Of a DNA stretch of 64,000 nucleotides, positions 25,901-37,854 are shown in pieces; positions within the stretch are counted from its first letter, which is position 1; every line of letters starts with the position of its first letter. Source of the stretch: Blastomyces gilchristii SLH14081 (lineage: Eukaryota; Ascomycota; Eurotiomycetes; Onygenales; Ajellomycetaceae); contig NW_003101677.1 of assembly GCF_000003855.2 (NCBI RefSeq), positions 2,876,554-2,940,553 of the forward strand, read 5' to 3'. The position numbers were made by a program, and so were the translations under genes. The notes under the pieces are model-generated. The model saw only the letters and a program-made list of their open reading frames with translations. It was not told where the DNA came from and ran no database searches.

Positions 25901-27014
25901 TTAAAAATATATTAATATTGTGAATATCAATGTTGAAAAAATGTTAATACTTATACATTATAGTGATTTGTGAATCATGATAGTTAAATATATATATATA
26001 TATATATCATTCCTGACTTGATTACAACTTGTACAATAATTTTTGAAAACTCAAAATCAATTTTAATTATTAATAATTAAAAACTTAAACTTATAACTAA
26101 CTAATATAAAAAGAAAAAAATCTACTTCTTCTCTTTCTCATTCTTCTTATTATTCTTTACAATTCACTTCTCATTCTTCTTCTTCTTCTTCTTCTTCTTC
26201 TTCTTCTTCTTCTCATCTGAGATGATAATCATCTTAAAATCTCTCTCTGCTGCCTTCTCAGAGAAGAGTTCTCACTGCTCTCTCTCAGCCAGATCAACCT
26301 GTGCTTCAAAATCCCGCATTTCCTGGTCTGCTGCCTCGGGTTTCATCTCAGTAGTAAGCAGATTGACATGCTCAGAGAGCAGAGCTGTCTTCTCAATGTT
26401 CTGAATCATGAAGTGCATTTGAGACCTGAACAAGGCCTCAATTCCCTTCTTCTCTGTCAGCTCCTGCTAATCAATTAGAGAACAGAAGTGTTATCAAAAA
26501 TCATTATCTCTTAATAAAAAACTTATCAGTTTTGACTTCTTTGTCTCCTACTTTAATATCTTCTCAATCTTCTTCTGCTACTGCTTATTTACAGTAACAC
26601 TCTTCTTCTCTCTCTCTCTCTTCATCTTGATCTCAAATCATTCTCAGAACTTCTCCTGGTCTCATCACTACTGCATGAGACTCTTCACTGTCTTCTTTTT
26701 CAATCTCTCACAGGCAGTGTCATTCACATTATTTCTATACTTAGTTCAGTCTAAATCTATCAGAAGTGTTACTTAAAATTGTTATTATTCTGCTCTCTTG
26801 CAGAGTCTCTTCAAGGCATTATAATATGTCTTACAATCTGTCTCCTCACACTTGAACATCTTCTTCTTCTCTTTCTTCAATCTGTGACAGCACTCATACG
26901 CCTTGATGGTCCGCAGGACCGCAGAATATTTGAAGAGAGATGACATGATTGATTTTGATAAGTGTTGAAGAGAGAGTGAAGACAGGCAATGATATAATAA
27001 TAATAATAATAATA

Positions 27015-27052
<38 letters not shown>

Positions 27053-28673
27053 AATGATGATAATGATAATGATGATGAAAGAAGAAGTGCATCAGAATAT
27101 ATTATTAACTTATCAAACATAAAGAGACAAAGAAACTATTAACAGCTTTCAGAGATGTACAGAAACAGTTACAGTGTTATATAGCAATATTATCTTCATT
27201 CAATACATGCACTATTGATATTCTTTGTATACATTTATCATATAATCTATATCAGAAATACATGCAGAAAACAGATCTTTGTTGCTAGAAAGAATGATTA
27301 CAGTGATTCTCTATTTTCATATTATAAAGATAAGTTATTCTCATTTCTTTCTTCTCTCTTTTCTCTTCTTCTTCAACTCATCACTAAGTTCAAGCTGGTA
27401 TGAAAACTATTAAAACACTCATAGAAACCCTCAAATTGAAGAGTATAAACTAATCAAATTTTAAATGCAGATGAACTAAATTAATTCAATAATACTAATT
27501 ATTCATCTCTCTCTCAATAAAACAACAGTCACATCTTCTCTCTTTCTTCTTAAACAAAACATGGCTTGCAAAAAGTGAGTATCACGCCAGGCCATAATGA
27601 TCAACACAGCCTCAGCACACAGAGCTGCATATACACAGTGCATGCTGAACTGAGAGACTGTGTGAGTTGTAAACTGACAGCAGCATTTCAGAGAGAGCTG
27701 TGCAGTGTGAAAAAGCCACAACTCTCAGTCACATGTGCAGAGAGTGAATTACTGCAGTAAGTGTATATATATTGCATGAAAGTAACACTTTTTGATAACA
27801 CTCAGTCTCTGATATCATGAAAATAGAGTCTCTCTGTGAGATTCATTTTTATCAGAAGTTGAAAAATCTTATATTTCTCAAGATCATCTTTGCACACCTT
27901 GTCTGTGAAATCAATGAGAGAAATCATTGATTTCAGCATTCTGTCCTTGATACTATTCAAGTGGCAGCAGAGTTCACCCTGACCACACTTTTTAAGTGTA
28001 TGTTTTCTAATTATTCACATTTATACAGATATATACTGATTATTTGTTAGATAATATTAAGACAATAACTCATCACAGTCATATTACCCTCACTGTGAGA
28101 AATACACAGTTGATAATAAACATTGCAAAGACTCTGAGAAGTGAGTATTTTAAGAGTGCTGCAGCTCTGCAATCTTGATTTTTTTTGTTTTTATTTTTTA
28201 TTTTTTTCTTTTTCTTTTCTTTTTTTTTTTTTTAATGTGATTTTTTCTTGTGTTTGTTTTGTTTTTTGTTTTTTGTTTTTTTTTATATTTTATGTTTTTT
28301 TCATAATTAAAATTATATGAATTATGACCTGTGTTCAGAAAAGTAATGATATTTGATAACACTCTCTGTTGAATTTTCAACAAATGAGCACTATGTTATG
28401 ATATTATGTAAGTGAGAAGTGATTTCATAATCTCATTTGATGCCATTCTCAATAATGAAATCAGAATGAAAATGTGACTAAGAATTCAAACATATTCTTT
28501 ATCTGAGACTAGATTTTTATTTGAAAAGTGAATCTGAAATCTTTAATATTTAAAATAATGTGATTTGAAATCAATGTAATGAACACAAATCATGATCAGA
28601 AGTAATGCTTTTAGGCAATATGACAACTGTAAAGTTTGATCCTGGTCCCAGACACGGTCACACGGTCAGTCTA
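22920..28673. mobile_element. hAT-like DNA transposon, 5754 bp, with 8-bp target duplication
   Basis: The left end TAGACTGGCTGATGGGATC (from 22920) and the right end, read on the minus strand, TAGACTGACCGTGTGACC (from 28673) form short inverted termini. The 8 bp GCAACACT are present immediately outside both ends (22912-22919 and 28674-28681). An 8-bp duplication and short termini beginning TAG are typical of hAT-type elements (P-type elements also make 7-8 bp duplications). The left end also aligns for about 65 nt with one end of the 506-bp element at 44783-45288, and the right end with the other. The interior is heavily mutated and includes simple repeats (CTT)n at 26180-26213, (TA)n near 25990-26007, (TGA)n/(TAA)n at 27000-27075 and poly-T at 28180-28280. 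I could not recognise a transposase. Confidence 0.75.
26100..26946 (-). pseudogene. Coding remnant inside the hAT-like element, coiled-coil/basic
   Basis: From ATG 26946 the minus strand reads MSSLFKYSAVLRTIKAYECC and a Lys-rich segment with several Cys (KMFKCEETDCKTYY). A probable intron ends near 26764 (CTGATAG). The next segment reads NNVNDTACERLKKKTVKSLM with later TGA codons, and a third, after an intron ending near 26470, reads LTEKKGIEALFRSQMHFM and a heptad-like stretch to about 26240, then a Lys tail from the (CTT)n repeat. This looks like three exons of one basic, partly coiled-coil protein. No known domain is recognised; it could be an accessory protein of the element or a captured gene. 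Confidence 0.35.
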
Positions 28674-29451
28674 GCAACACTAGATTTCTATTGAATTTGA
28701 GAATTAACTCTATATTAATATAATCATTGACAAAGCCTTCTATTTTAAGATATAAATAATCAGTTCCTCTACATCCCACTGATAATATTTATATTATTAT
28801 ATAGAAACAGACTTATATTCTCTATAATATCAAGACTCTGAAGAGGGAAAGTCTTGATAGAGAGTATACAGTAGTGTATATCTTAGCAGTTTCTATCTCA
28901 TTCTTCTGTAGCAGTTAATGCAAAAAAAAAAAGATCTTAGAAATAGTTTTTTACTTCTCTTGAAAAAGTAAGGTGTTTTTCTCTGAGTTTTATACAATAT
29001 TCTTACAAAGAATTAAAAACAGAGTTGTTTTCTGTCATAATTTCATATTCTTTTAAATAAGAATTACTTTTTCAGTGACTGAAGAGCTTTTATTAATACT
29101 TAATTCTCTTTTACACTCTTTATTAACTGATTTGAGTTGCACACTTGTTGTGTGAGAAGAATTGAATGATTTAGAATAAAATTGAATGATTTTAATCAAT
29201 TTCTCTGCAAAAAATTAACTTATTTTTTATCAGTTTTTCTCTCAAAAACTGTCATATTATCTGATTTATTATCAATTGATATCATACTTTTTCTCACTGT
29301 ATTTCAAGAAAGAGTTTGTAAAGATTTTATTAATTTATCTTAAAAATCAATTTTAGTTTATTAGATTCTCTTCAAAAATCTAACCTAGTTACTGAACTAG
29401 TGTGAAAAAAAATCAGGTGTTTTATACACAAAAGTCTTTCATTCTTCTTTT

Positions 29452-29640
29452 GAAACAGTCTGACTAACTTTTCAATTGAAAATAGACTAATAAATCTCTC
29501 AACTGAAACAGTCTGATCAACTTTTCATTTGAAAATAGATTAATAAACCTCTCAATTGAAACAGTCTGATCAACTTTTCATTTGAAAATAGACTGATAAA
29601 TCTCTCAATTGTAACAGTCTGATCAACTTTTCATTCAGTG
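29452..29640. repeat. 53-bp tandem repeats in the LINE 5' region
   Basis: GAAACAGTCTG (last copy GTAACAGTCTG) starts at 29452, 29505, 29558 and 29611, an exact 53-nt period, with CAACTTTTCATTTGAAAATAG and TCTCTCAATTG inside each unit. Repeated 5'UTR monomers are known in other LINEs, where they act as internal promoters; here this role is inferred from position only. Confidence 0.9.
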
Positions 29641-29801
29641 AGTAAAATGAGTTCAAGAGTACACTCAGTTAATGTGGAAAAAGATGTTTTCCCAGATGCT
29701 GTTTCTGAGATTGAAATTCTAAAGAGAAGAAAGAAGGAAGAAATAGAGAAACAACAAGTTCTTGAAATTCAGAAAGATCAACTTTTCATTCAGTGAGTAA
29801 A

Positions 29802-31406
29802 ATGAGTTCAAGAGTACACTCAGTTGATGTGGAAAAAGATGTTTTCCCAGATGCTGTTTCTGAGATTGAAATTCTAAAGAGAAGAAAGAAGGAAGAAATA
29901 GAGAAACAACAAGTTCTTGAAATTCAGGAACTGGAAAAAGCAAGCAAAATTCTTGGAAATCAGTGTCTAAGTGAGAAGAATGAAGAAGTTCTGTTAATTC
30001 TTCATACTCAGGCTAGACAACTACAAGAAGTGATCAAGTTCAAACTTGAAATTTCAAACACAATTCAAAAAACATTGAAATCTTCTAGTACAGTCACTGA
30101 CTCTTTTTCATCTTCTACTTCTTCATCTTCTTCTTCAAATCAGAAGAAAACATATACTCAAGTAGCAGAATCTGATGTCTCTAAACCTGCTAGTTCAAAA
30201 CCTGCTAGTTCAAAACCTGCTCAAAATTCTGAGAAAACTGAGAAGAATATTACTCAGATCTCTGTTCATAGAAAGAGAAAAAAAGAAATGCAAAAAGAGA
30301 AGAACTTTCAAATCTTCAGAAATAGAAGACTTATTCTCAAGGTCTCTAATCAGGAGATCTTGCAAAAAAACAAGCTAAACTCAAATCTCATTTTCAGAAT
30401 TAGAAATGAAATTAATCAGCAGTTCTTTTCTCAGTTAATGACTGATATTGAAGTTCAAAAATCAGTTATAGCTTCAATCAAGCCATCTTTCTTTGAAAAT
30501 TCTATTATTTTGACTACAATGCCTGAATTCAGTGCAGAATTCCTCATTCAGAATGAGAATCTCTGAAAATCAGCAATAGAATCTCTACTGAATACAACAA
30601 TTCTATCTGAGAGAGATGAAAAGTGAGACAAATTCATTCTTCATAATATTTCAGTTGAAATTTTTGACTGTGAGAAAGGAATGCTACTTCTCAAAAATGA
30701 ATTAGAAGAATACAATTCTATTCAACTGAGAAAAGAGCCTGTGTGACTTAATTCAATTGAGTTGAGACAGAGCAGAAGAAATGCCTCTGTTCTAGTATAT
30801 ATAAAGACACTTGAACAATCAAGAATCTCTGAAGTAAGAGTAGCAGGTTTGAAAATGAGAGTTCATGAATACAAAGACTCAAGAATAAATCTCAAAGCTC
30901 AAACACAGTGTTCAAACTGTCAAAGATATGAACACTTTGCAATCTCTTGTTTCAGATACTCAAAATGCATATTCTGTGCTAGAGATCATAAAACTAGTGA
31001 GCATAAATGTGAAACATGCTTAAAAAGAGATGAAATATGTCAATATACTCTGCTTAAGTGCTCCAATTGCAAAGAAAAACATGTATCTAGCTCAAAAGAA
31101 TGTGTATTTACTCCAAGAACTCAGAAGAACTGGAGAAAAGATGAAGCTTAAAGTGAATCTAAAACTGAAGAGAAAAGTCAAGCTAGTAAATCTACAACTG
31201 TAAGCTTAAAAAGAAGAAACTCTTAACTGTCTAGATCATCAAACTTCAATTCTTCAGCTAAATGTAAACAGAATTTGAATTCTCAAACTTCTGTTAAGAT
31301 TAGAGAATTGAGAAATGACTCTGGTAATAAACTAGATAGAATGCAAGCAGTTGAGATTCCTGCTTTTCAAAATAGTTATAATCTACTATCTGGTGATAGT
31401 GATTAG
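29802..31406 (+). pseudogene. LINE ORF1, gag-like with CCHC knuckles
   Basis: One frame of 534 codons with 3 TGA and 2 TAA internal stops. The N-terminal part is charged and coiled-coil-like, then Ser-rich with a repeated PASSK motif (about residues 110-140). The C-terminal part has the zinc motifs CSNCQRYEHFAISC, CIFCARDHKTSEHKC and CSNCKEKH typical of Tad1-clade ORF1 proteins. Internal TGA codons lie where Trp fits (ENL-stop-KSA, DEK-stop-DKF, EPV-stop-LNS, the last in the usual PVWL block). A second start codon at 29647 belongs to a 155-bp tandem duplication of the ORF1 start (see findings). It precedes ORF2 by 29 nt. Confidence 0.8.
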
Positions 31407-31435
31407 ATTCTACTCTATCTTCACTCTCTTTTAGT

Positions 31436-34400
31436 ATGAATGTACAACAAAAACAACAAAAAAAGTTTAAAAACTCTTTAAAAATCACATTTATTCAAAA
31501 TAATGTGAATAGAAACTCAAATTGCATTTATTCTTGTCTTCAGATTGTATTTGAATAAAAAGTTGACTTTGTACTTCTTCAAGAATCAAACTTTGATACT
31601 GAGTAAAAGTACATTATTTCTCATTCAAGTTATTACTGCTTTCTTTCTGAAAAATCTGAGATAAAATCAAGAGTAGTGATCTATGAGAGAAAAAGATCAA
31701 GATATTAATTTAATCTGAGATTTGATATTATATCTGACTCTGATATTCTAGTGAGTGATATTATAGATACAGATAATGAGTTTAATACTATTCAACTTAT
31801 AAATGTCTATAATGAAAAGTCATTGAAAGAAAACAATAATATCTGAACAATTGATAGAGGATTTTTAAATATAACTCTCTTAAAAAACTCTATAATTGCA
31901 GAAGACTTCAATGCACATCATCTCTGATGAAACTCAGAGTGCATAAGAGCAGTAAGAGCAGATAAACTGATTGAATGAACTTTTGAGCATTCAATAGATT
32001 TAGTTAACAAGTCAGATCAATAAACATTCTTTAGAAAAGACATGAAACAGAAATCTATCATAGATTTAACTTTCATATCACAAAATCTAATTGAAAAAAG
32101 ACTTATAAACTGGTTTATTGATTCAAATGAAACCTCAGAATTGAGTCATGAAATCATTCAATTTGATATTGAACTGAGTGAAAAATAAAGAAGTGAAAAT
32201 CCTCTTCTCTCTAATCAGTATAACTTTGAAAAAGCTGATTGAAAAGCAGTTGAAGAAAGAGTAAAACAGCTGAAATCTGAAAGACAGAGTGAGCTCTATT
32301 GAAATCAAAGTCAAGATATCTCAAATGAAATGCTTGAGAATAGAGTAAAGCTGATTATATCTATTCTTCTAACAAGTATTGAAGAAAATATTTCAAAGAA
32401 AAAGTCTTCTGAGTATTTCAAATCTTGATGAAATGAGAATATCACTTCTAAAAGAAAGCAATTAGTCACTGCTAAGAGAGATTGAAAGAATAACTTAATA
32501 TCTGATGAAGAGTTCAAAGCTATTCAAAATGAATATTTTTCAGATATTAAAAAAGCCAAAACAGATTGCTGGAACAAATTTCTTAAAGAAGCATAAGAAA
32601 AAGAAGTTTTTAAAGCCTTCAATTATACTAAAACAAGAAGTGTAGCAAAGCTTTCAACCTTAGAATATGAATTTCAGAATGAATTGTATACAGCAAACTC
32701 TTTTGAGAAAAAATGTCAAGCTTTTATGAGAATTCTCTTTCAAAACTCATCACATTTAGAAGAGAAGAATATGTCATTTTATGAATATATTGATGAAAAT
32801 AACTGGGAATGGCCTGAGCTTACATGTGATGAACTAGAGTCAGCAATATTCTCAAGCTCAATTAAAACTGCTGCAGAGCCTGATTCAATTAATCACTTAA
32901 GTATTCAAAACACATATTCCTACTTGAAGAATGAATATTTTGAACTCTTTTTAAATCTCTTAAAAAATGATTATCACCCTGAATGCTGGAGAGAGACTAC
33001 TGGAGTAATTCTTGCAAAACCTAATAGAAAAGCTTCAATTTCTAAGTCTTATAGAGTAATATCTCTGTTGAACTGTTTGAGAAAAATTCTAGAAAAGATA
33101 ATAGCTACTAGATTATCTTTTATAAGCTCTATTAGTGATTCTCCTCTATTTAATGAATAAATGAGAGGTAGAAAACAATGTTCTGCAATTGATACTGTTC
33201 TATCAGTTATTCATGATATTCAAGTAGCAAAGCATAAAGACCTGGTCTCAACTGCAGTTTTTATTGATATAAAAGATGCATTTGATCATGTTTCAAAGTC
33301 TAAGATGATTCAAACTTTGAAGATATTAAAACTATCACTTTCTCTAATAAAATAGGTTAATTGTTTCATATCTAAAAGAATTATACAACTATTCTTTGAT
33401 AGAAGAAAACAAGATAAAACTGAGATAAAAATAGAAGTATCACAAGAATCTTCAATCTCACCTGTTTTATTTGCAATATACACTGCATATCTATTCAAGA
33501 ATAGAGAGATGAAAATAGTGAGATCTTCAAGTTATGTAGATGATATTGATCTACTCTACAGTTCAAAGACAATCAAAGAGAATTTAGAAGTGATTGAGAA
33601 AGCAGTAAAGGAAATCTTTGTTAGAGCAGATATCAATCTAATTCAATTTGATATGAATAAAACTGAGTTAATTCACTTTTTTCCCAGGTTTAATAAGAAA
33701 GAACTAAGTCTAACTCTTTTGAATAAAGAGATTAAACCCAGTTTGAATGTCAAATGACTAGGAGTATGGTTAAACTCTAAGTTGAATTTTAAATATCATA
33801 TTCAACAAAGAATCATCAAGGTAGAGAGACTACTAAATAGCATAATCAGACTATCAAATACTGAGAGAGGTCTATTCTTTCAGGCTATGAGACAGTTATA
33901 CATAGCCTGTATTATCTCAGTAGCTGATTATGGAGTTTAAGTTTGATGAAACAATCAAGATAACTTCACTGAACTCTTTCAAAGTCTACAAAACAGAGCT
34001 TTGAAATGAATTCTGAGAGCATTCAAATCATCTCCTATTAAAGCAATGGAAATTGAAACTTCAATTCCACCTTCTGTTATTCAATTTGAAAAGGCCTGTA
34101 TGAACTATACTCTGAGAGTCATGAAGATGAGCTCAAATCATATAATCAGAGAAAGAGTCTCTTCTTCATTTCCATCAGTTAACTCAGGAAATGAACTGAA
34201 TTGAAATAGATTTCTTGATTGAAATGAGAATAATGCTTTAAAGAAAATGTCCTCTCAACTGTATAGACTATGTTCACTTATTAAGAATCAATTTTCTTTA
34301 TTAAATGTTGAGAAAATTGATCATGAGAAGATATCTCTCTGAAGAGAAAAGCTTGAATCTCTCATAGACTTACAAATAAGTGAACTATCTAAAGAGAGAG

Positions 34401-35380
34401 AATATGAACAGCATTTGAAAAAGATCTCTACAATCAATATAAAAGACTCTATTCTGATTTACTCAGATGACTTCAAAAGTGAGAATTTGAATAGATTAGA
34501 CGCAGGCATTGCTTATACTGAAGATAATATCAATTTTATCTCAGATTTCTGAAATTTAGGCTGTGAATCTGAAGTCTTTGATGCTGAACTATTTGTAATA
34601 GTGAAAGCTTTCAAACTTATTGAAATAAAATCTCATAAAAGAGGAAATAGTTTGAAAGAGACATGAATATTCTCTGATAGTCAAGCTGCTTTAAAAAGAC
34701 TTAGAAATAGTCAGATTTATAATGATCAAATGAATCTTGAACTAATTTTAAACTCTATTTTGAAAATTCAAAAGAGAAGAATATCAAAACTGATAATTCA
34801 TCTGCATTGAGTTCCTGCTTATATGAATATTCATGGCAATGAATTGACTGATTCAGCTGCAAAAAAGGGTTCAGAATTAAGCAGATCTATTCAAAAAACA
34901 GTATTCTGATCTTTCATAAAGAGAAAGATAAAAGAATCTTGTTTAAACAAGTGAAATGAAAGCTGACAGAAATACAAGAAGAGCATACATTATTCAAGAT
35001 TTGAGACAAAATCAAAGTGAAAATCTTGTTCAATTAAATGTAAAAAGAAAATATTCTCATCTATAATTCAGCTGAAACTAGGTCATGATTATTTCAAATC
35101 CTATATACAAAGATTTGATGATAGATTTGATTCAACAGAGTGCTCATTCTGCAATGCAAATGAAAATCCTGAGCATATTGTAATGCATTGTGCATTATAC
35201 AATAGTCTCAGAGTCAGATTAAAGAAGAAGTATGATTTAAATCAATTAAATATAAGGTTCTTATTCTCAACTGAGACAGGAATTAAATACTTAATAGACT
35301 TTCTATCAGAAACTCAAGCAGCTACAAGAAAATGACTGAATTCAGAAGTGTCTGAATATGAAGAGGTGGAAATTGATTAG
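31436..35380 (+). pseudogene. LINE ORF2: APE endonuclease, reverse transcriptase, RNase H
   Basis: A single frame of 1314 codons from ATG 31436 to TAG 35378-35380. Order of domains: APE-type endonuclease (LLQESNFD, AEDFNAHHL, ELSHEII) within about 31.5-32.2 kb; reverse transcriptase with IDIKDAFDHV, SPVLFAIYTAY and the catalytic YVDD at 33533-33544; RNase H (IFSDSQAALK, VPAYMNIHGNELTD) at about 34.66-34.87 kb; and a Cys/His motif (CSFCNANENPEHIVMHC) near 35.15 kb. By hand I count 33 internal stops: 24 TGA, 8 TAA, 1 TAG. Most TGA codons lie at positions where Tad1 proteins have Trp (VK-stop-LGVWL, V-stop-stop-NNQ, HLH-stop-VPA). Some Trp codons remain TGG (NNWEWPE, CWRETT). Expected Gly residues are often replaced by Asp, Glu, Arg or Ser. 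It is non-functional. Confidence 0.9.
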
Positions 35381-35769
35381 ATATAGTCTGTTAAAACAGC
35401 TATATACTATCTCTTAGTAATTTTATTTTGTTATAGTCTCTCTTTACTGTACTTGTTTCTTTCTGTTCTTTTCTATCTATCTATTTAATGTGTCTATCTT
35501 TAAGACTATGTTCTCTTTTCCTTTGTCATGATATTTTTAAATGGTTTCAAAGTATCAGAAGGTGTAGAAATACTGCAATTTGTAAACAGTTTTTGTATTC
35601 TGGGCTGGAATTTTCTGATTTTGCATATCTGAAATTGATAAATGTATAATAGTTGACTCTATAGATATAGGAAAAACCCTGAGAACTAAAGATTCTCAGG
35701 TAGATGTCATAGTCTCTGACTGCATACATTTATAATTGAAGAATAATAATAATAATAATAGAGAGAAGT

Positions 35770-36480
35770 GTGCTGAGTGTTTCACTTTTATGTGAAAACA
35801 AATCAAGCTTCAGAACAACTCAGTTAATAAACAATTATTTCATTAAATTAATCAGATTGAGTGAGTTTTAAGAAATGAATTCAATCACTAAGCTATGCTC
35901 TCAATCTGCATCAGTGAGTCTCATTCTGCATTCTACTACAGTGAACATTGAGCTTCAAGCATGGCTTGAAACCTGATGCAATCAGTGTTTTCTAGTTGCA
36001 TATCAAGAATGTGTTTTATAAACATTAGAAAGACTGTTGCTGAAAATCTTTGATTCATGTATATGCAGACCGTCTTACTACTGCAAGCTAGAACTTAGTG
36101 CTCATCTTCAATTATGATAACAACTAGGCCTCATCTCAGCTAGATTTGCAATGAAGGAAACAGAAGATGATAATACAGAACAAGCAGATGTTGCTTCTTA
36201 ACAATGACTAGATGTCTCTTTGATCTAAAGAACAAGCTATTCTTCTCTGATTTGTTTCACTCATTCAATTGATTTATCAGTTAATAATATGCAAGACTTC
36301 TTATCTTTCAGATGCTGAATTACATTGTGCATTCTTCTCTGTGCCAAGTTCAAGCTGATCGCATATAAAGACAGATCCCGCTCTCATGTATGACATCACA
36401 GAAGTCTTCAAATCTCAAGAATCTTCTATGATGAGAAATAGTTACATCTTTGTTCTCTTCTGATTCATAACTGGTTTTCT
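35770..36480. other. No gene seen; repeat copy at about 36225-36395
   Basis: AT-rich spacer after the LINE. It includes the partner of the 21470-21640 repeat in direct orientation. Confidence 0.5.
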
Positions 36481-36486
36481 CCAGCA

Positions 36487-37190
36487 TTGTATGTTCTCAC
36501 TGCATATTCCTGCCAGCTTGCCTTTCATATCTTGAAAATGTCAACATCTATTGCTTCTGCTGCAATGAATTATTGTGATACAGACTGGTACAAATATGAG
36601 ACATGCATTTCCCTTGTTTCTATCACATGTCCAGAACCACCAGATCTGAAGAGTGAATTCACAGTATCAACTTCAGGCCAGGTCTTTCTTTCTTCATCAA
36701 CAGGTACTTTGAGTCAATTCATGTCTCTATCTTATGGCACGGAGCCTGCTTATTGCACATCTATTTCTTCATCATCTCAATCACTATCACCCCTGTCAAT
36801 GCCAGCACAACAGATGAGCATAAGAACAACTCAACCTAGCTTTGCAACTATTTCACTAGGTTCTCTGATACCAGCTCCCTCACCTGCTGTAATCATGATA
36901 TCTAATTCAAAATTGAAGACAACTGAACAACCGCTCAGTGAGCAGCAGACATCAAGTTGCCTGCTCTGCCACTGACATAAGCTGAAATGTGACTGCCTGG
37001 TACCTTGTTATTCATGTATGAGATACCGTCGCAAGGAATAATGTTGTCAGAATACAATTAAACAACTGCTCAGTAAGTGGTGAACATTGAGTTGCCTGCT
37101 CTGTCACTAATGTAAGCTGAAATGCAATCACCTGGTACCGTGTCATTTCTGTACAAGATACTGTCATGAGGAACAATGTCATCAGAATCT
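36487..37190 (+). pseudogene. Decayed Zn2Cys6 (GAL4-type) transcription factor with duplicated finger
   Basis: An open frame of 162 codons, rich in Ser/Thr/Pro, ends in CLLCH followed by TGA, after which the same frame continues HKLKCDCLVPCYSCMRYRR. Together this is the Zn2Cys6 pattern (CxxC, KLKC, PCxxC). About 135 nt further (37091 onward) the pattern recurs as CLLCH-stop-CKLKCNHLVPCHFC. The duplication is exactly 135 nt (45 codons) and therefore in frame. The ancestor was a fungal DNA-binding regulator. Stops at the same position in both copies are TGA in copy 1 and TAA in copy 2. Confidence 0.6.
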
Positions 37191-37854
37191 CTCTTCATTC
37201 TCAGTGATGAGAGCTGCAAGCTTCTTCACTCAGATTGACATTACAGCCTCAATTGCTTCTGCGGCTAACAAATTGCTGAAGAGATAAAGTCATATTCACA
37301 TTTTATCATAGCTGAGTAAGAAAAAGTCACTGTGAAGATTGAAAAGTTTCTTGATTCTATCTGTAAGAATTTAAAGTAAGAAAGAAGATAAAAAGAATAG
37401 AAGAAAGAGCTGTTGTGGCATAGAAACAGTCATGTGTGTTACTTCTGTTATTCTTTTAAAAAACAAGTTCTAGCCCTGTGCTCTAACTTGTATGATATCT
37501 CAGATATGCAATGATATGATAAGCAATATTCAAAAGATCTCAGGCTTAACTCAGTAGAGAATCAGTATAATCAACTAAATATTCTATATTCATATTTCAC
37601 TGATATTTATAAGAAATCTAATTTCTTGATATTAGTCAAGTACTGCATGATGCATCGGAATTAATACATATCAGATTCATAGCAGAGATATTCATAGACA
37701 TGTTAAGAGCATTGTGAAGAAGGCATTATGAGAGATGTTAATATTGAGAAAGTGTGTGAGAAGTGTTGTAAGAAGTGAAAATAAGAGAGATGTAGCAATC
37801 TAAATTCATTCTTTAATTTCTCAGTGACAGGATTCAGTCAGGCAGAGATTAACA

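Larger units (their letters stand above)
29400..35762 (+). mobile_element. Full-length Tad1-like LINE retrotransposon, inactivated by nonsense codons
   Basis: A complete non-LTR element: repeated 5' region, ORF1 (29802-31406), ORF2 (31436-35380), 3'UTR and an (AAT)n tail at about 35739-35760. Both reading frames run their whole length without an indel but with about 38 internal nonsense codons (about 27 TGA, 10 TAA, 1 TAG by hand count). This is the pattern of transition-only hypermutation, not of slow neutral decay. The left boundary is approximate; no target duplication could be fixed. Confidence 0.85.

Noticed and set aside
29802..35380. TGA read as tryptophan (altered genetic code)
   Set aside because: Nuclear genes in the same window use TGG for Trp and TGA as stop (e.g. 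the DUF7924 gene), some Trp codons in the LINE are still TGG, and TAA stops also occur inside. Mutation explains the pattern better.
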